A stretch of 64,000 nucleotides of DNA. It comes from Plenodomus lindquistii. Taxonomy: Eukaryota; Ascomycota; Dothideomycetes; Pleosporales; Leptosphaeriaceae. The stretch is from NCBI GenBank assembly GCA_025504975.1, contig JANUWI010000003.1, positions 1,240,001 through 1,304,000 on the forward strand. Direction: 5' to 3'. A program made the translations under genes and the position numbers. The notes beneath the pieces were generated by a model. The model worked only from the letters and a program-made list of their open reading frames with translations, had not been told where the DNA came from and did no database searches. Position 1 is the stretch's first letter. Each line of letters opens with the position of its first letter. Shown here in pieces: positions 61,491 through 64,000 of the stretch.

Positions 61491-63143
61491 GTACTATAGC
61501 TAAAGCGTTTATAGAACTAATATAGACAAATTTATAATCTAGTAGTAAAATAAACTTTTTATATAGAACTAGTAACTCTTTTTATAATATACAATAGAAA
61601 AGTTTTTATAAAACTTCTAGCTTTTTACTTTTTATTCTAATAAAAAGTAGAGTATAGTTTATAGCTACTCTATAGTATAGTACTAATTTATTTTCTTTTT
61701 CTTTAAAAAATATATTATATAAGTTTTTACGTAGTTTAGAAAAAGTATTTATATATTTATTAGTTCTACTTTTTTTACTAAAGCTTTCTAGATATCTACT
61801 ATTAAAACTATAAATAACTAAAGTTTACTATTTTTTTTTTTAACCTCTAGCGCTACGCCTAGTAGGTTCTACTATTAACCTTTATAATATTTAAAGCTAA
61901 AGTTTTACTTTCTCTACTTTAAATATAGGTTTTATTTAATTCTATAAAAAATAATTTTTTTTATAAAGTAATAGAAACTTAGTTTTTCTCTATCTATAGA
62001 TAGTCTAAAATTCAATTATATTTTAATTTTTTTTTTAGTATATAAGCCTATATCTTTTTTTTTAATATTTTTCTAGATTTATTAAAAATTTAGTAGCTAT
62101 TAATATAGATATTCTTTCTCTACCTACTTTTATAACTAGATAGTAGAGAACTTCTATTTACTTTAAATAGTTTTTTAAAATAACGTTTTAATTTATAAAA
62201 GTAAAAGTAAAGCACCTAGTATCTAGTATAACTAATATAAAAATAACTCTATTAATTAGAGTTTATACTATAATTAGGTTACTATCTAGCTACTTTTACT
62301 AATAAGTTTTAAATTATTATAATTTAAATTTACTAGTTTTTTTTAAAAAGAATTTATTCTAGAAAATTATAGTTTTCTAATTTACTAAAGCTATTAGTTT
62401 TTTTTTACTTTTTTTTTCTAAATATTTACTAGAAAAGTGTAAATAGAGCGTTTAGCTAGAGTAATTTTATAAATTTATTATATATAGCTAGCCTTTTTAT
62501 AGTATAGGTATAGATTTTTTTTATAATACTTTATTTATTTTTCTAGAGTAACTTATAAAGCATTTTTAGCTCTAAAAAATTAAGTGCTATAAGTTATAGT
62601 AATAAAGTTAATATTTATTAGATTTCTCTAGTCTCTCTAGTAGTTACTATACTAGAAGTAGGTATAAAGCTTACTATAATAGAATTTTCTTTTAATATAC
62701 TTTACTTTTTTTATTAACTAATATACTATTTACTTTTAAAATACTTTTACTAATACTATTTAATTAGCTAAGTTTATATTAATAGTATTTATATAGCAGC
62801 TTTTTATATTTATATTAAATACTTTTACTTATATTAAATACTAGGCGTATAAACTCTATATTAAATCTCTAAAAAGTTTATTTTTTTTTAAAAAATAAAA
62901 GGTTTTTTTCTAGCCTTTTTATCTAGTATTTTATTAGAGAACTACTAGTATAGAAATTTCTAAAAGTATTTTTAGAACTAGTTTTTACGCTCTATGTAGA
63001 AGAAACTAATAAAAGTAGCATTATCTTTTAAATAATTAAATATATATTCTAAAATGTTTTTTTCTACTCTAGTATAATTCATTAAAATTCTATATAATAT
63101 TTATATTTTTTAGTACCTATAGTTTTTATAGTTACTACTAAAT

Positions 63144-63558
63144 TATAATAGTTTAATAATATAAAGTATTAAAAAGCATTAAAATTAGCTATAAAGTATA
63201 TTAAAGTGCGCGTAGATTTAAAAGCTACATAAATTATATATTTATAGATTTAGTATAAAAAAATAAAAAAATTATACTTTTATAGTCCTATTAAAAAAGT
63301 AAGCTATATAGAATAGAACTTAGTAGTAGTTCTAGACTTTTATAGAGTTCTTTTTTTCTCCTACTATATTAGCACGTAGGTAATAGTAGAGTAGAAATTT
63401 TAATAGAATCTAGACTAAATATAGTATAGAGGTAGTTTAGATAAAAGTTAGTATAGTTTTCTATCTTTAATAAACTTATATAGAAAAAAATAGAGGTAGT
63501 TTATAAAAAGGCTTCTATAACTAGGAATTATTATTATTATAAAAATAGCTTTATTATA
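63144..63558 (-). repeat. Gyp2d LTR, left (3' LTR)
   Basis: 415 bp, homologous to the other Gyp2 LTRs. It keeps GTGCGCG like Gyp2a. Confidence 0.87.
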
Positions 63559-64000
63559 TTACTCTCTACTTTAAATTAGATAGTTTTATATTTAAGTATT
63601 CTCTATATAACTTTTATATAAAATCTATTTTAAAATTATTATTTTATTAAAGTAAAGATAAATTTTTATCTACTATTTATTAATAATTATTATAATAACT
63701 ACTAAATCTAGTAGTTACTCTAGTAGAATATAATAATTTTTAAATATTATAATTTTTTTTTACTTTTATACTTAATATTTTAATTATATATACTCTATTA
63801 CTATTTATTATTACCTCTAATACTAATATTAAATAGCCTTTATAAAAATAGCTATTTCTATACTTTTAAATATATATTTTTTAGCCTATTAAATTTTTTA
63901 ATTACGCTCTATCTAGGCATAGTTCTATAATAAATTTACTTTATATATTTATTTAAATTAGTAGGCTTAAAAAAGTATACTTATTATATATTTCTAAATA
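63144..64000 (-). mobile_element. Gyp2d: further Gyp2 copy, running off the right edge
   Basis: LTR at 63,144-63,558 followed by the same internal start as Gyp2a (TTACTCTCTACTTTAAATTAG, compare 18,751 onward). The PPT side is at left, so the orientation is minus. Only the 3' LTR and about 440 bp of interior are visible. Confidence 0.85.

Larger units (their letters stand above)
55548..63143 (-). mobile_element. Gyp4: Gypsy-type retrotransposon remnant, ends unresolved
   Basis: About 7.6 kb between RepD copy 2 and the Gyp2d LTR. A clear Gypsy RT lies at 61,140-61,490 on minus, placing gag/protease to the right and RNase H/integrase to the left. I could not find a repeated LTR pair. The right side is cut at 63,143 by Gyp2d, and the left boundary is a guess set at the end of RepD. 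The leftmost 1.6 kb may belong to something else, as it holds a palindrome and an imperfect inverted repeat. Confidence 0.6.

Noticed and set aside
10441..64000. Mitochondrial or bacterial origin of the A+T-rich block
   Set aside because: No organellar genes. RT/DDE remnants, LTR pairs and transition-only decay at CpA point to nuclear RIP.
10441..64000. Functional non-TE genes hidden in the A+T block
   Set aside because: No long open frame or recognisable non-transposon protein motif found; all readable motifs belong to RT or DDE transposase.

Overview
The window is nuclear DNA from a filamentous ascomycete (Pezizomycotina, perhaps a dothideomycete; the class is inference). The genes carry short introns (47-66 nt in the models below) with GT..AG ends and CTRAY-like branch sites, and the proteins are typically fungal. 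Two very different compartments meet near 10.4 kb.

Positions 1-10,175 are a gene-dense block of balanced base composition. It holds the 3'-incomplete end of a complex I subunit of the NDUFA11/21.3 kDa type (minus strand). This is transcribed divergently from a six-exon UBP2-type ubiquitin hydrolase (1,231 aa). Next come a single-exon RPAP1/Rba50-like RNA polymerase II assembly factor (473 aa) and a seven-exon microsomal cytochrome P450 (529 aa), both on the plus strand. The first three are housekeeping functions. The P450 is the last gene before the boundary and has no biosynthetic partner in view.

From about 10.44 kb to the right edge (about 53.5 kb) the DNA is extremely A+T rich, almost devoid of TpG/CpA and saturated with TpA, which is the mark of repeat-induced point mutation (RIP). 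No intact gene is visible there. It can be resolved into a nest of dead transposons. Gyp1 is an ~8.0 kb Gypsy element split by Gyp2a (7.5 kb Gypsy). Gyp2b is a second Gyp2 copy split by Gyp3 (8.0 kb Gypsy, a sister family of Gyp1). Gyp2c is an internal Gyp2 fragment. Then follow a 1.84 kb Fot1/pogo-like DNA transposon, a 6.65 kb Copia element inside a tandemly repeated ~0.95 kb unit (RepD), a fourth Gypsy remnant (Gyp4), and a further Gyp2 copy (Gyp2d) running off the edge. LTR pairs, target-site duplications, polypurine tracts and RIP-damaged reverse transcriptase or DDE motifs support these calls. Every element whose direction can be read has its coding strand on minus.

I found no previously undescribed gene system. 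The most informative signals are structural: a 180-bp in-frame deletion between CTTAA repeats shared by two Gyp2 copies, a Gyp2 copy with mismatched target sites, different RIP depth among copies of one family, uniform element orientation, and several palindromes.
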